Origin: Comamonadaceae bacterium
Lineage (GTDB): Bacteria > Pseudomonadota > Gammaproteobacteria > Burkholderiales > Burkholderiaceae_C
DNA length: 63,481 bases
Assembly: GCA_947451385.1 (NCBI GenBank)
Contig: CANFYZ010000007.1
Location: 1-63,481 of the forward strand
Reading direction: 5' to 3'
Shown: piece by piece, positions 31,665 through 40,361 of the stretch
How positions within the stretch are numbered: position 1 is the stretch's first letter
Layout: each line of letters opens with the position of its first letter
Position numbers and translations under genes: made by a program
The notes under the pieces: model-generated
Seen by the model: only the letters and a program-made list of their open reading frames with translations
Database searches by the model: none
Told to the model about the DNA's origin: nothing

Positions 31665-32540
31665 CTACCCTTTTGAAAGACCGGCTTCAACGGCAAGTTG
31701 TTGAAGAGCAGCTTGCGCAGCAGGAAGCCCGTCAACGTATGCTTGGCGCTCCTCGTTACTTGACATGTGAGAAAGGATCAAACTTTCTTCCTCCGTGAGA
31801 GTGATCTCCGTCTTGAATGTCTTCCCACTCGCATTATGGGTCAGAGACAACTCTATGTCGTACTTGGGTTTGTAGATGCGAAATTCGACCTCCGAACCTG
31901 ACAAGTCAATGGGCTTCGATTTGCCTGTCGCTTTGTCGAAGCGCAAGAGCCGCATGGTTTGGTGAAAACGGTGTCCTTGCACCAACTCAAAGTTGAGGCG
32001 ATTGGCTTCACATTCAGTGCGTGTTCGATATCGAATATCGGCGTCGTGCGTGAACACAAGCGCCTTCGAAAACGCGCCTAAGGTCAGCATATGGCCTTCC
32101 CAGAAATTGATGACGTTCGTAAGAATTTCCAGCAAATTGCGTTCCGACCCGTCAGTTAGCTTCACAACTACAGTCTTCTGGACATAGCGGTAGGCTCCTG
32201 CCTCATCTTCGTACTCGATGAATATGAGTTGCTCGCCTAAATTTTCAGCATCTGTGACAAGCGGAGCTCCATGGGATGTCATGCTGTTCAGTGCTTTGTG
32301 CTTCGATGCGTTTACGACATCGCCGAGGAGCGCATAGTCGGGACAAAGGCGCTCTACGGTGGCACGCGACAGAGACCCAGTCGGTAGGTGTTCCCGCAAG
32401 TGGAAGAGCGCTGAAGCAGCGGTCAATGCCGCTCGGAGGTCACGACTCCGACCAGCAACCCCATCGTTACAAATATCGCGGTACTCGATGAACGACGAGA
32501 CGACGTTCTCGTGATAGTAAGCGGTCAGATCATCAAACAC
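31665..32540 (-). CDS. Integron cassette 1: hypothetical protein
   Basis: A 291-residue protein I do not recognise. It lacks a signal peptide or membrane segments, so it is likely cytosolic. The N-terminal half is helical (TAYYHENVVSSFIEYRDICND, DLRAALTAASALFHLREHL, LLGDVVNASKHKALN); the C-terminal half is beta-rich with charged strands. The start is GTG 32540 with GAGG ten bases upstream. It is the first cassette: an attI-like core lies 30 bp upstream and attC1 begins about 20 bp after its TAG stop. Confidence 0.7.
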   Translation of the reverse strand: MFDDLTAYYHENVVSSFIEYRDICNDGVAGRSRDLRAALTAASALFHLREHLPTGSLSRATVERLCPDYALLGDVVNASKHKALNSMTSHGAPLVTDAENLGEQLIFIEYEDEAGAYRYVQKTVVVKLTDGSERNLLEILTNVINFWEGHMLTLGAFSKALVFTHDADIRYRTRTECEANRLNFELVQGHRFHQTMRLLRFDKATGKSKPIDLSGSEVEFRIYKPKYDIELSLTHNASGKTFKTEITLTEEESLILSHMSSNEERQAYVDGLPAAQAALQQLAVEAGLSKG

Positions 32541-32655
32541 AGCGGTTCAGCCTCGTATGAGTGGCAAGACGCTCAACGTGATGTAGACCGCAAAACCCGG
32601 TGGATACATCCGGGCACAGTCGATACATCTTTGGAAAGAAATGGCTGCAAGCCGC

Positions 32656-32684
32656 TTGCACCTTGGCTCACAGACCCATATTCT
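32656..32684 (+). promoter_or_regulatory. intI promoter
   Basis: TTGCAC (32656-32661) and TATTCT (32679-32684) with a 17-bp spacer, each 4 of 6 to consensus, upstream of the intI pseudogene start at 32712. It overlaps the LexA box. Confidence 0.5.
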
Positions 32685-32698
32685 GTGATTTCATACAG
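32683..32698. promoter_or_regulatory. LexA (SOS) box in the intI promoter
   Basis: CTGTGATTTCATACAG is a perfect CTGT-N8-ACAG match. It overlaps the -10 hexamer and lies 13 bp before the intI start. SOS control of integron integrases by LexA at this position is established for several integrons. Confidence 0.75.
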
Positions 32699-32711
32699 GT
32701 ATAAATTTGCC

Positions 32712-32987
32712 ATGAAACCCGGTACCCCTTCCTTGCAGTCCACCCGCTTAATCGATCAAGTGCGCGAGTGGGTTCGATATATGCACTATAGACTCAATAC
32801 GAATAAATATTAGTTCTAATATTTTCTATTTTTGTCGGACAGCGCAGGCGATGCAATGCCTCACCCCAAGGACATACAGGCGGCTGAAGTCATGGGGTTT
32901 TTGACCATGCTGGTTGCAGAGCGGTATGTCTCCAGCAGCACGCACATTGCCTTGCAACACAGTTGCTGCAAGCGCATACAAGCCTAA
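32712..32987 (+). pseudogene. Integron integrase (intI) remnant, N-terminal part only
   Basis: In one reading frame from ATG 32712 the translation has TRLIDQVREWVRYMHYRLNTNKY, then in-frame TAG (32811) and TAA (32817), then MPHPKDIQAAEVMGFLTMLV followed by AERYVSSSTHIALQ. Both blocks match the N-terminal SAM-like domain of IntI proteins (compare [21 protein letters not shown] and HPATLGSSEVEAFLSWL of class 1 IntI). Similarity ends near 32975 and a stop follows at 32985. The whole catalytic domain (Arg, His, Tyr residues and the IntI patch) is missing; the DUF1415 gene begins directly after. It cannot be functional. Confidence 0.85.
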
Positions 32988-32991
32988 CTCG

Positions 32992-33582
32992 CTACCCGCC
33001 CACCCTTGCCCCAAGCCCCAACGCCGCCCACCCCTCAAGTCCCAACTTATTCAACACCTCAATATTACGTTCAAAGATGAGCGACGCATCTGGGTAGGCC
33101 TCCACGGCTTTGTCGATGCTGGCTTCGCGCAGCAAGTGCAGCGTGGGGTAAGGCGAGCGGTTGGTGTAGTTGCTGATGTCGTCGGCCTCGGTGCCGCCAA
33201 ATTGGTAGCGCGGGTGAAAGTCGGCCACTTGCAGCACGCCGTCCAGTTCCAGGTCCGTCAACACCTCGTCGCAGTCGGCCAAGAAATCGTTGAAATCCAA
33301 AAAGTCAGGCAAGGCCAGGGGCGCAATCAACAGCGTGGTGTCTAACTGGTTCGGGTCAGCCTCGGCCAAATGCTGCAGCTCTTCGCGCAACAGGGCCAAC
33401 ACATCGGCGGGCTTGGCGGATGCGCAGACACGGTAACGCAACATGTCTTTGACCACGACCGCTTTGGCAAAGGGGCACAGGTTCAAACCCACCACGGCTT
33501 GCAACAGCCACTTTTGTGTGTCTTCGATGACGGTGCGCTCTTGCTGCGGGGTGAGTGCTGGCTGCGGATCTGGGTCAGTCAT
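32992..33582 (-). CDS. DUF1415-family protein
   Basis: A 196-residue cytosolic protein of unknown function. The family signature is GLNLCPFAKAVV near residue 35, then FNDFLADCDEVL, ADFHPRYQFGGTEADDISNYTNRSPYPTLHLLREASIDKAV. The Cys in LNLCPFA and the HPRYQF block suggest an enzymatic or redox site. Start ATG 33582 overlaps the end of the upstream MFS gene by 8 bp, so the two are coupled. Confidence 0.88.
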   Translation of the reverse strand: MTDPDPQPALTPQQERTVIEDTQKWLLQAVVGLNLCPFAKAVVVKDMLRYRVCASAKPADVLALLREELQHLAEADPNQLDTTLLIAPLALPDFLDFNDFLADCDEVLTDLELDGVLQVADFHPRYQFGGTEADDISNYTNRSPYPTLHLLREASIDKAVEAYPDASLIFERNIEVLNKLGLEGWAALGLGARVGG

Positions 33583-34792
33583 GGTTTTCTTTCTTGTGCA
33601 ACGCCCGACCAATGAAGTGCGCCAACACCGCACCCGCCAAACTGAGTGTGGCGGTGACGGCCCACGTCCACTGCCAGCCGCCCACACTGGCAGCCACCCA
33701 AGCCACCAGCGGCGGCCCTGCAAATTGACCCAGCGCCGAAAGCTGCTGCATGGAGCCCACGGTGGTGGACACCGTGCCTTCGCTGGGTGCCAAACGCAAA
33801 GCGCAGGAAAACAAAGTGCCGGGAATCAAGCCGCCCACGGCCGAGAACATCACCACGCAGACAAAGCGCAGCGCGGTGGGCAAGCCTTCGCCTTGCCATG
33901 CGGCATACGCGCCGACCGCGCCCAAGGCCATGCAGGCAAAGCCGATGGACAGCAATCTTTTCGGCGGCCAGCCACGTTGCAACAAACGGCCCGACAGAAT
34001 GTTGCCGCTCACATTGGCCAAGGCCACGCAGGCTGACAACACACCCGCTGTGCCTGCGGCCAAACCCAGCTCGGCATAGACCGTGGGCAAAAAACCCACC
34101 ACGGCCAACCACTGCGATGAATACACCGCAAACGTGAGCGCCACGAGCCAAGGGCCGGGACTTTGCAGGGTGAGCGCCAGGCGCTGAGGCCACGCATCGT
34201 TGCCTGCATTCTGTGCAGGTGCAGGCGGCGGCACATCCGGCACGCACAGCCACACGGCCACCCCCGCCAAGGCGGCCACTGCGCCCAGCAGCCACCACCA
34301 CGCCGACCAGTTCAAACCCGCAATCACCCCAGGCCCGAGCAGCAACGCCAGCGCACTGCCCGTGGGCATGTAGGTGCCCCACCAACCCATGCGACCGCTG
34401 AGCTGCGAGGCATCCACCGTGCGACGAATCAGTGCAGGCGCTGGCATCACCACCAGCAAAAAGCCCAAGCCCTCTAAGCCACGCAAGAACAACAAGCCCC
34501 CGGCATCGGTCACAAAACCCCCGCTGATGCTGGCAAGCGACAACAGGCTCAGACCCATCAACATGCTGCGGCGCAGACCCAAGCTGTCGGCACTCAGGCC
34601 CACGGCCAAGCCCAGTGTCATGCTGGCCACTTGCACCGCAGACAGCAAGAACCCGGCTTGGACCAAGCTGATGTGGAGTGCGCCCTGCAGCACCGGCAAA
34701 GCGGGCGGCAGCTTGCCCACATGCAGCGCAGCGCACACGCCCGCCAACACGATGACCCAGGAAGGGTGAATGCCAAAGCGATGCGTGCTCAT
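33575..34792 (-). CDS. MFS transporter
   Basis: A 405-residue inner-membrane protein with about 12 hydrophobic segments. GLSADSLGLRRSMLMGLSLL is the MFS loop 2-3 motif and RGLEGLGFLLVVMPAPALIRR the segment 4-5 region; SGRLLQRGWPPKRLLSIG is the second-half equivalent. It resembles cyanate/2-nitroimidazole-type or drug exporters, but the substrate is unknown. Confidence 0.85.
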   Translation of the reverse strand: MSTHRFGIHPSWVIVLAGVCAALHVGKLPPALPVLQGALHISLVQAGFLLSAVQVASMTLGLAVGLSADSLGLRRSMLMGLSLLSLASISGGFVTDAGGLLFLRGLEGLGFLLVVMPAPALIRRTVDASQLSGRMGWWGTYMPTGSALALLLGPGVIAGLNWSAWWWLLGAVAALAGVAVWLCVPDVPPPAPAQNAGNDAWPQRLALTLQSPGPWLVALTFAVYSSQWLAVVGFLPTVYAELGLAAGTAGVLSACVALANVSGNILSGRLLQRGWPPKRLLSIGFACMALGAVGAYAAWQGEGLPTALRFVCVVMFSAVGGLIPGTLFSCALRLAPSEGTVSTTVGSMQQLSALGQFAGPPLVAWVAASVGGWQWTWAVTATLSLAGAVLAHFIGRALHKKENHD

Positions 34793-34813
34793 GCGCAGAA
34801 GATGCAGCGGGGT

Positions 34814-35938
34814 TTATGCCGTCAGGCGTGCGTGTTCACGCGTAGCGAAACGATCGGTCATGCCCGACAAATAGTCGGCCACGGCACGCGGCACGTCGCT
34901 GCGCTGGGCGTAGGCCGCAGGCATTTCTTGGGGCTGGGCCAGGTAGACGGCGAACAAGTCATGCACCACGTCACGCGCCCAATGGGTGGTTTCCATAACT
35001 TGGGGGTGGCGGTACAAATTGCGGAACAAAAACGATTTGAGCGCTTTCGACTCTTCGTACATCGCCGCGCTGAACTTGACCAACGGCGGGCACTGGCGGG
35101 CTTCGTCTGCGCTGGCCGGCGCGTGTGTGTCGAGCGCCGCGCGGGTGGTGTGGATCACGTCGTACACCTGGTCGCTCAACATGCGGCGAATGGTTTCGTA
35201 CAACACGCGCCGGCCTTGCAGCTGGGGGTATTCGGCCAAGGTTTGCGCGTGGTAGCGGGCAAACAACGACACGTCTTGCAACTGCTCCAGCGTCAGCAAG
35301 CCCGAGCGCACGCCGTCGTCAATGTCGTGCGCGTTGTAGGCGATTGCGTCGGCGAGGTTGCACAACTGCGCTTCGAGGCTGGGTTGGGTGCCGTTCAAAA
35401 ACCGGGCGGCCACGCCTCCCGGCTCTTGCGCGTTGATGATCTCAGCATGGCGGCGCGCGCAGTGTTTGAGCACGCCCTCGCGGGATTCAAAGGTGAGGTT
35501 CAGCCCGTCAAAGGCGGGGTAGCGCTCTTCCAAATGGTCGACCACGCGCAGGCTTTGCAGATTGTGTTCAAAGCCACCGTGCGCCGCCATGCAGGCATTG
35601 AGTGCGTCTTGTCCGGCATGGCCAAACGGCGTGTGGCCCAGGTCGTGCGCCAGGGCAATGGCTTCGACCAGGTCTTCGTTCAAGCCCAGTGCGCGCGCGA
35701 TGGAGCGGCCCAGTTGTGCCACTTCCAGCGAGTGGGTCAACCGGGTGCGGAACAAATCGCCTTCGTGATTTAAAAAGACCTGGGTTTTGTAGACCAGACG
35801 CCGAAAGGCGGTGGAATGCACGATGCGGTCGCGGTCTCTTTGAAAATCGCTGCGCGTGGGCGCGGCCTGCTCTGCAAAGCGCCGTCCCCTGGACTGCGCT
35901 GGGTCGCAGGCATACGGGGCCAGCAGCGCTGTGCTCAT
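34814..35938 (-). CDS. dgt: Deoxyguanosinetriphosphate triphosphohydrolase-like protein
   Basis: An HD-domain dNTPase that releases tripolyphosphate from dGTP or related dNTPs. Metal ligands are seen in [17 protein letters not shown] and [21 protein letters not shown], with a third set in [20 protein letters not shown]. At 374 residues it is the shorter bacterial type. The start ATG 35938 overlaps aroB by ATGA; the upstream in-frame ATG lies inside aroB. The aroK-aroB-dgt order is common in betaproteobacteria. Confidence 0.93.
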   Translation of the reverse strand: MSTALLAPYACDPAQSRGRRFAEQAAPTRSDFQRDRDRIVHSTAFRRLVYKTQVFLNHEGDLFRTRLTHSLEVAQLGRSIARALGLNEDLVEAIALAHDLGHTPFGHAGQDALNACMAAHGGFEHNLQSLRVVDHLEERYPAFDGLNLTFESREGVLKHCARRHAEIINAQEPGGVAARFLNGTQPSLEAQLCNLADAIAYNAHDIDDGVRSGLLTLEQLQDVSLFARYHAQTLAEYPQLQGRRVLYETIRRMLSDQVYDVIHTTRAALDTHAPASADEARQCPPLVKFSAAMYEESKALKSFLFRNLYRHPQVMETTHWARDVVHDLFAVYLAQPQEMPAAYAQRSDVPRAVADYLSGMTDRFATREHARLTA

Positions 35939-37050
35939 CCGTGGGCGCAGCAATGCGCGATGACTTCGCGCACCAGCGCGTCGGGAGCGCCTTGCACAGC
36001 GGCCTGACCGGGGCTTTGAATCACCACGAACTTGATGTCGCCGCCCTCGGCTTTTTTGTCCAGCCGCATGTGCGCCAGGTAATGCCCGGCGTTGTCTTGC
36101 GCGTCGATGACCGGGGCACGGGTCGGCAAACCGGCGCGGGCAATGAGTGCGGTCAATCGCGCCACAAAAGCGCTGTCCACCAGGCCCAGGCGCTCAGACA
36201 GTTGCGCGGCCATGACCATGCCACAGCCCACCGCCTCGCCATGCAACCACACGCCAAAACCCAAGCCCGCTTCGATCGCATGGCCAAAGGTGTGGCCAAA
36301 ATTCAAAATCGCGCGCAGCCCGGATTCGCGCTCGTCTTGCCCGACCACGTGGGCTTTGATCTCGCAGCTGCGCTCCACCGCGTGCGCCAATGCGGCAGGG
36401 TCGCGCGCCATGAGTGCATCGATGTGGGCTTCGATCCAATCGAAAAACACCATGTCGGCAATCGGGCCGTACTTGATGACTTCGGCCAACCCGGCACTGA
36501 GTTCCCTTGCGGGCAAGGTTTGCAGGCTGTTCAAGTCACAAACCACCAGACGGGGCTGGTAAAAAGCCCCGATCATGTTTTTACCCAGCGGGTGGTTGAT
36601 GGCGGTCTTGCCACCCACCGACGAATCCACCTGCGCCAGCAAGGTGGTCGGCACCTGAACAAAGGGCACGCCGCGCATGTAGCTGGCGGCAGCAAAACCG
36701 GTCATGTCGCCCACCACGCCGCCGCCCAAAGCAAACAGCACGGTTTTGCGGTCGGCACCCTGGCCCAGCAAGGCGTCAAAAATCTGGTTCAAGGTGGCCC
36801 AGTCTTTGTGCGCTTCGCCGTCGGGCAAAGTCACTGTGTGCACTTGTTTATAGCGACCACTCAGCGCCTGGCGCAACTGCGCCTCGTACAAGGGCGCGAC
36901 CGTGGTGTTGGTGACGATCAACGCGGTGGCGGCCTGCGGCACCTGCGCATAGGTGGCGGCCTGGCCCAGCAGGCCCGCGCCAATGGCGATCGGGTAGCTG
37001 CGCTCTTGCAGGTCAATCTGCACCGAAGTTGTGGGAAGGATGTCGTTCAT
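35935..37050 (-). CDS. aroB: 3-Dehydroquinate synthase
   Basis: Second step of the shikimate pathway, NAD and Zn dependent. The 371-residue protein has [56 protein letters not shown] (NAD and substrate site), AEVIKYG, and the zinc His in [11 protein letters not shown] and [11 protein letters not shown]. It follows aroK by 38 bp. Confidence 0.97.
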   Translation of the reverse strand: MNDILPTTSVQIDLQERSYPIAIGAGLLGQAATYAQVPQAATALIVTNTTVAPLYEAQLRQALSGRYKQVHTVTLPDGEAHKDWATLNQIFDALLGQGADRKTVLFALGGGVVGDMTGFAAASYMRGVPFVQVPTTLLAQVDSSVGGKTAINHPLGKNMIGAFYQPRLVVCDLNSLQTLPARELSAGLAEVIKYGPIADMVFFDWIEAHIDALMARDPAALAHAVERSCEIKAHVVGQDERESGLRAILNFGHTFGHAIEAGLGFGVWLHGEAVGCGMVMAAQLSERLGLVDSAFVARLTALIARAGLPTRAPVIDAQDNAGHYLAHMRLDKKAEGGDIKFVVIQSPGQAAVQGAPDALVREVIAHCCAHG

Positions 37051-37088
37051 AGCCCCAAGTTTAGGGCACAGACGCGGCTGAAAACAGC

Positions 37089-37652
37089 TCAGGCTTGGGG
37101 CGTGGGCGCGGTGCCCGGCAAAACCTGGTTTTTCATAGGCAAGTCGCCCGCCATCTCCAATTGCATGATGATCATGTTGATCAAGGCGGCCACGCTGGGC
37201 CGACCGGTGTCGATGACGTAATGCGCGGTGTCGCGGTACAAGGGATCACGGGTTTCGTACAGGGTGCGCAACCGCTGCACCGGGTCGCTGACTTGCAGCA
37301 AGGGGCGGTTCACGTCATGCCGCACGCGCCGGTAGACCTCTTCGGGGCTGGAGCGCAAATACACCACGCGGCCGCGTTCTTTCAAACGCTCGCGGTTGAT
37401 GGCGCGCAGCACCGAGCCGCCGCCCGTGGACAACACGCCTTGGTGGCGCAGGCTCAGATCGTCGAGCACCCCTTCTTCGATGTCGCGGAAACGCTCTTCC
37501 CCTTCGCGGTTGAAAAACTCGCGGATCGAGCAACCCAGGCGCTGTTCGATGACATGGTCCGAATCAACAAAAGGCAAGCCCAGGCGACGCCCCAATTGGC
37601 GGCCAATCGTCGATTTACCGGAGCCTGGTAGGCCTACAAAAATGATACTCAA
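37089..37652 (-). CDS. aroK: Shikimate kinase (TTG start)
   Basis: Phosphorylates shikimate. Walker [10 protein letters not shown] lies near residue 7-15 when TTG 37652 is used ([21 protein letters not shown]), [18 protein letters not shown] binds shikimate and STGGGSVLR is the substrate loop. There is no ATG in the right place: the open frame continues upstream to 37868, but those residues match nothing in the family. TTG gives 187 residues, the normal size. An upstream GAGTGA may serve as a weak ribosome site. Confidence 0.9.
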   Translation of the reverse strand: MSIIFVGLPGSGKSTIGRQLGRRLGLPFVDSDHVIEQRLGCSIREFFNREGEERFRDIEEGVLDDLSLRHQGVLSTGGGSVLRAINRERLKERGRVVYLRSSPEEVYRRVRHDVNRPLLQVSDPVQRLRTLYETRDPLYRDTAHYVIDTGRPSVAALINMIIMQLEMAGDLPMKNQVLPGTAPTPQA

Positions 37653-37765
37653 GGGAGAAACATCACTCAGATGAGAAAAATAGCGCTGTACCAGCGCCCG
37701 CCAGCACCCTGAAAGTCCCTGACGTGTCCAATGGCTGAAGTGTATGCGAGGCGGCTTAGCGGGAT

Positions 37766-39265
37766 TCAAGGGACACCGGGCGGGGTCACATCGGCCATCA
37801 CACGGGGCGTGATGAAAACCAATAACTCGGTCCTGCGCGACACCTTCTGCTGGTTCTTGAAGAGCCACCCCAGCATCGGCAGCTCGCCCAATCCGGGCAC
37901 GCGCGCAGCGTCATCTTTATCAGACTGCTCATAAATGCCGCCAATCACCACGGTGCCGCCGTTTTCCACCAACACCTGGGTGCGCACATGCTTGGTATTG
38001 ATCGAATAGCCCGCAGGCGTCAAGGTGCCCACACTGTCTTTGTTCACATCCACCTCCAAAATCAGGCTGCCTTCGGGGGTGATTTGCGGGGTCACTTCCA
38101 ACTTGAGATTGGCTTTGCGAAAGGACACCGCCGTGGCCCCGCTGGCGGTGGCCATTTGGTAAGGCAGCTCGGTCCCCTGCTCAATCAGCGCCTTGGTTTG
38201 GTCGGCCGTCACCACCCGCGGACTGGACACCACTTTGCCTTTGCCGTCGGCCTCTAAGGCCGAGATCTCTAAATTCAAAAATTTGTCGGCCGCCGCATTG
38301 AACAAGGACACGGCCACGCTGGCGGGTGAGTTCAGAGTTTGTCCCGCGGCACCCGCAGGCAGGTTCACCATGTTGCCGCCGACCACGCCCGCGCTGGTCG
38401 AATTAACCAGGCCCCCCACGGCGGCCGTTAAAGGCTTGCCCTGCTGGGACAAAGGCATAGCAAAGCCACCGCCCAAACGGACCCCCAAAGACTGACCAAA
38501 CTGATCGTCTGCCTCGACGATGCGCGCCTCGATCATGACTTGGCGCACCGGAACGTCCAGTTTGGCAATCATGGTTTGAAGGACCTGGGTGTGCGATGGC
38601 ACATCGGTGATGAACAATTGGTTGGTGCGGGGCTCTGCCAGTAAGAGACCCCGGTTGCTGAGCCACCGCGCTCCGCCGGGGCCAGAGGGGGCCAGTCTTT
38701 GCGCTACATCGCCTGCTTTGGCATATTTCAAAGTGATCACGATGTGCTGCAACGGCACCAAAGCTTGCAAGGTGTGTTGATTTTCCAGATTTTGCTTTTC
38801 ACGATGCAGCCATTCGTCTTGGGGTGCGACCCAAACCACATTGCCTTGGCGGCGAAAACTCATGCCCTTGGACTGTAAAACGATGTCCAAGGCCTGGTCC
38901 CAGGGCACATCCATTAACCGCACGGTGGCAGCACCTTTCACTGCATCTGAGGCAATGATGTTGATGCGTGTGAAATCGGCAATGACTTGCAACAAGGCAC
39001 GCAACTCAATGTGCTGAAAGTTCAAAGAAATTTTTTCGCCGCTGAAAGGCGCACCAAAGGCCAACCCAAAAGGACCGGGGGTCCCTGCCTCTTTGGCGCT
39101 CCAGGGCCCCTGCGGCGACAAGGCCGGTGACAGCCGCAGTGAAGGTTCCAGCGTTTGTGCCACCGACGCGCGCAGTGGAATCAGGCCCCAAAAAGCCAGG
39201 ACAGCCAGAACAGCCAGGGTGGCCGTCATCCCCTGAGGACACGCGCCGAAACACTTGTGCTTCAT
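37766..39265 (-). CDS. pilQ: Type IV pilus secretin PilQ, short form without AMIN domains
   Basis: Outer-membrane pore of the type IV pilus machine. The 499-residue precursor has a signal peptide (ATLAVLAVLAFWGLIPLRASVAQ), one STN domain (LNFQHIELRALLQVIADFTRINIIASDAVKG, about 80-150), an N1 domain (VPLQHIVITLKYAKAGDVAQRL), and the secretin barrel (VRQVMIEARIVEADDQFGQSLGVRLGGGF, LEVTPQITPEGSLILEVDVNKDS, VPGLGELPMLGWLFK, TELLVFITPRVM). Typical PilQ is about 700 residues with two N-terminal AMIN domains; these are absent here, though the signal peptide is intact. Confidence 0.93.
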   Translation of the reverse strand: MKHKCFGACPQGMTATLAVLAVLAFWGLIPLRASVAQTLEPSLRLSPALSPQGPWSAKEAGTPGPFGLAFGAPFSGEKISLNFQHIELRALLQVIADFTRINIIASDAVKGAATVRLMDVPWDQALDIVLQSKGMSFRRQGNVVWVAPQDEWLHREKQNLENQHTLQALVPLQHIVITLKYAKAGDVAQRLAPSGPGGARWLSNRGLLLAEPRTNQLFITDVPSHTQVLQTMIAKLDVPVRQVMIEARIVEADDQFGQSLGVRLGGGFAMPLSQQGKPLTAAVGGLVNSTSAGVVGGNMVNLPAGAAGQTLNSPASVAVSLFNAAADKFLNLEISALEADGKGKVVSSPRVVTADQTKALIEQGTELPYQMATASGATAVSFRKANLKLEVTPQITPEGSLILEVDVNKDSVGTLTPAGYSINTKHVRTQVLVENGGTVVIGGIYEQSDKDDAARVPGLGELPMLGWLFKNQQKVSRRTELLVFITPRVMADVTPPGVP

Positions 39266-39278
39266 GGACGGCTCTCCA

Positions 39279-40361
39279 TCAGGGGTTCGCCACTGGCCGA
39301 AATGGCAAGGTGGTTAAACGCGCGGTCCATCGGCCATCCTGTTGCTTGGCCGGCTGACTCAAGACCAGCTGGTTTGCCTCCAGGCGCACCACCTTGGCAC
39401 TCTCTGAACCGAGGACATCCCCCTGGGCCACACGAAACAATCCTGCGGGGGTCTGAACCAGGGCAAAAATTTCGCCAGCGCTGGTCAAGCTGCCCACCAG
39501 GGTCAACTTTTCCAAGGGCCAACGGCGCAAAGGGGGAACATCTTCGCCCTCAGGTTGCATCGGTGTGGGAAGCCGCGGCGCAGGCCGACTGAAGGGGTCA
39601 AAACGGGTCGATCCAGCCGACTGAGACAGAGGGGCGGCCACAGGCTTTTCTTCAGCTTGGCCCAGCGCTCGATGCACAGCAGGGTTGTGCGCTGCCGGGT
39701 TGTGCGCTGCCGGGCCCACCTCGTTCTGTAGGTACAAATGCAGCAATGCCTCCAATGACACCTTGGCGCTCGTAGGCCACCCTGAAGGCGCGCCAGGCTG
39801 TGCCGTCAGAATCCATTTTTCAGGTACCCACAAGGGGTTCATTTGGAACACGGCATGGCTCCAAGCCACAATTTGAGAAAAACTGCCGTGCAGGCGCAAA
39901 TGCAAGGGTTGCACGCTGAAACCCTGCGATGCATGTGAGCGATCGGGCTTGAACAATTCCATTTGCAAACCCTGCTGTTGCGCTTGAAGGTACAAAGCCA
40001 TCAGCACAGACTGAACTTGGTCCGGGGCTGGCCAGCCCCTGTGGGTGAACGACTCGGCCTGGACAGTGCCTGCGTTGACCGAAGTTTGCGATTTCAATGC
40101 GTGTAAACGTTCACGCTGTGATTGCAATTGGGTTTGCAATGCCTGGTGCGCCTGGGTGAGCCCCTCATCTTCTTGGCCGCTGTGGGGCCACAACAGCCAG
40201 ACGCAAAGTGCACTGAACGTGAACCAACCGATGGCGCTCGCTACCAGTGCCTGAACCGGCCACATCGCCCACTCACGCCATGCGCCTTCACGCAAACTGC
40301 GCCATGCCGCACTCAGCGCTGCGCCGTCTGGCCAAGTCAAGGGTTGCGTCAGCCAGTTCAT
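39279..40361 (-). CDS. PilO-PilP fusion protein
   Basis: A 360-residue protein that joins two normally separate pilus proteins. Residues 1-60 hold a cytoplasmic tail and one membrane segment (about 36-57), 63-90 a coiled coil, and 100-210 the PilO periplasmic ferredoxin-like domain. After an Ala/Pro/Asn-rich linker with a tandem AHNPA repeat (about 215-230), residues 254-355 are a PilP domain (FDPFSRP, then LEKLTLVGSLTSAGEIFALVQTPAGLFRVAQGDVLG). PilP is normally a lipoprotein with its own signal; here the lipobox is gone and the PilO membrane helix anchors it. No stop or frameshift lies between the domains. ATG 40361 overlaps pilN. Confidence 0.88.
   Translation of the reverse strand: MNWLTQPLTWPDGAALSAAWRSLREGAWREWAMWPVQALVASAIGWFTFSALCVWLLWPHSGQEDEGLTQAHQALQTQLQSQRERLHALKSQTSVNAGTVQAESFTHRGWPAPDQVQSVLMALYLQAQQQGLQMELFKPDRSHASQGFSVQPLHLRLHGSFSQIVAWSHAVFQMNPLWVPEKWILTAQPGAPSGWPTSAKVSLEALLHLYLQNEVGPAAHNPAAHNPAVHRALGQAEEKPVAAPLSQSAGSTRFDPFSRPAPRLPTPMQPEGEDVPPLRRWPLEKLTLVGSLTSAGEIFALVQTPAGLFRVAQGDVLGSESAKVVRLEANQLVLSQPAKQQDGRWTARLTTLPFRPVANP

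Larger units (their letters stand above)
32571..32711 (-). other. attI-like site between cassette 1 and the intI pseudogene
   Basis: The core GTTGAGC (minus strand, 32571-32577) fits GTTRRRY and lies 30 bp before cassette 1. Towards intI two direct repeats GATACATC (32603-32610 and 32622-32629) resemble the extra integrase-binding repeats of attI sites. A CCCGG/CCGGG inverted repeat surrounds the first. No convincing cassette promoter (Pc) was identified. The position between a plus-strand intI and minus-strand cassettes is exactly that expected of attI. Confidence 0.6.

Noticed and set aside
32511..32711. Upstream extension of the intI frame as a separate small protein
   Set aside because: The frame passes through the attI-like site, promoter and LexA box; similarity to IntI begins only at ATG 32712.
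32983..32989. GCCTAAC (GTTAGGC on the minus strand) just after the DUF1415 stop, a perfect attC R-box consensus
   Set aside because: No matching partner box or hairpin was found within attC range on the DUF1415 side; a 7-bp motif alone is not enough.
37653..37868. Upstream extension of aroK giving a 259-residue protein
   Set aside because: The extra 72 residues lack similarity to shikimate kinase, and the TTG at 37652 gives the standard N-terminus.
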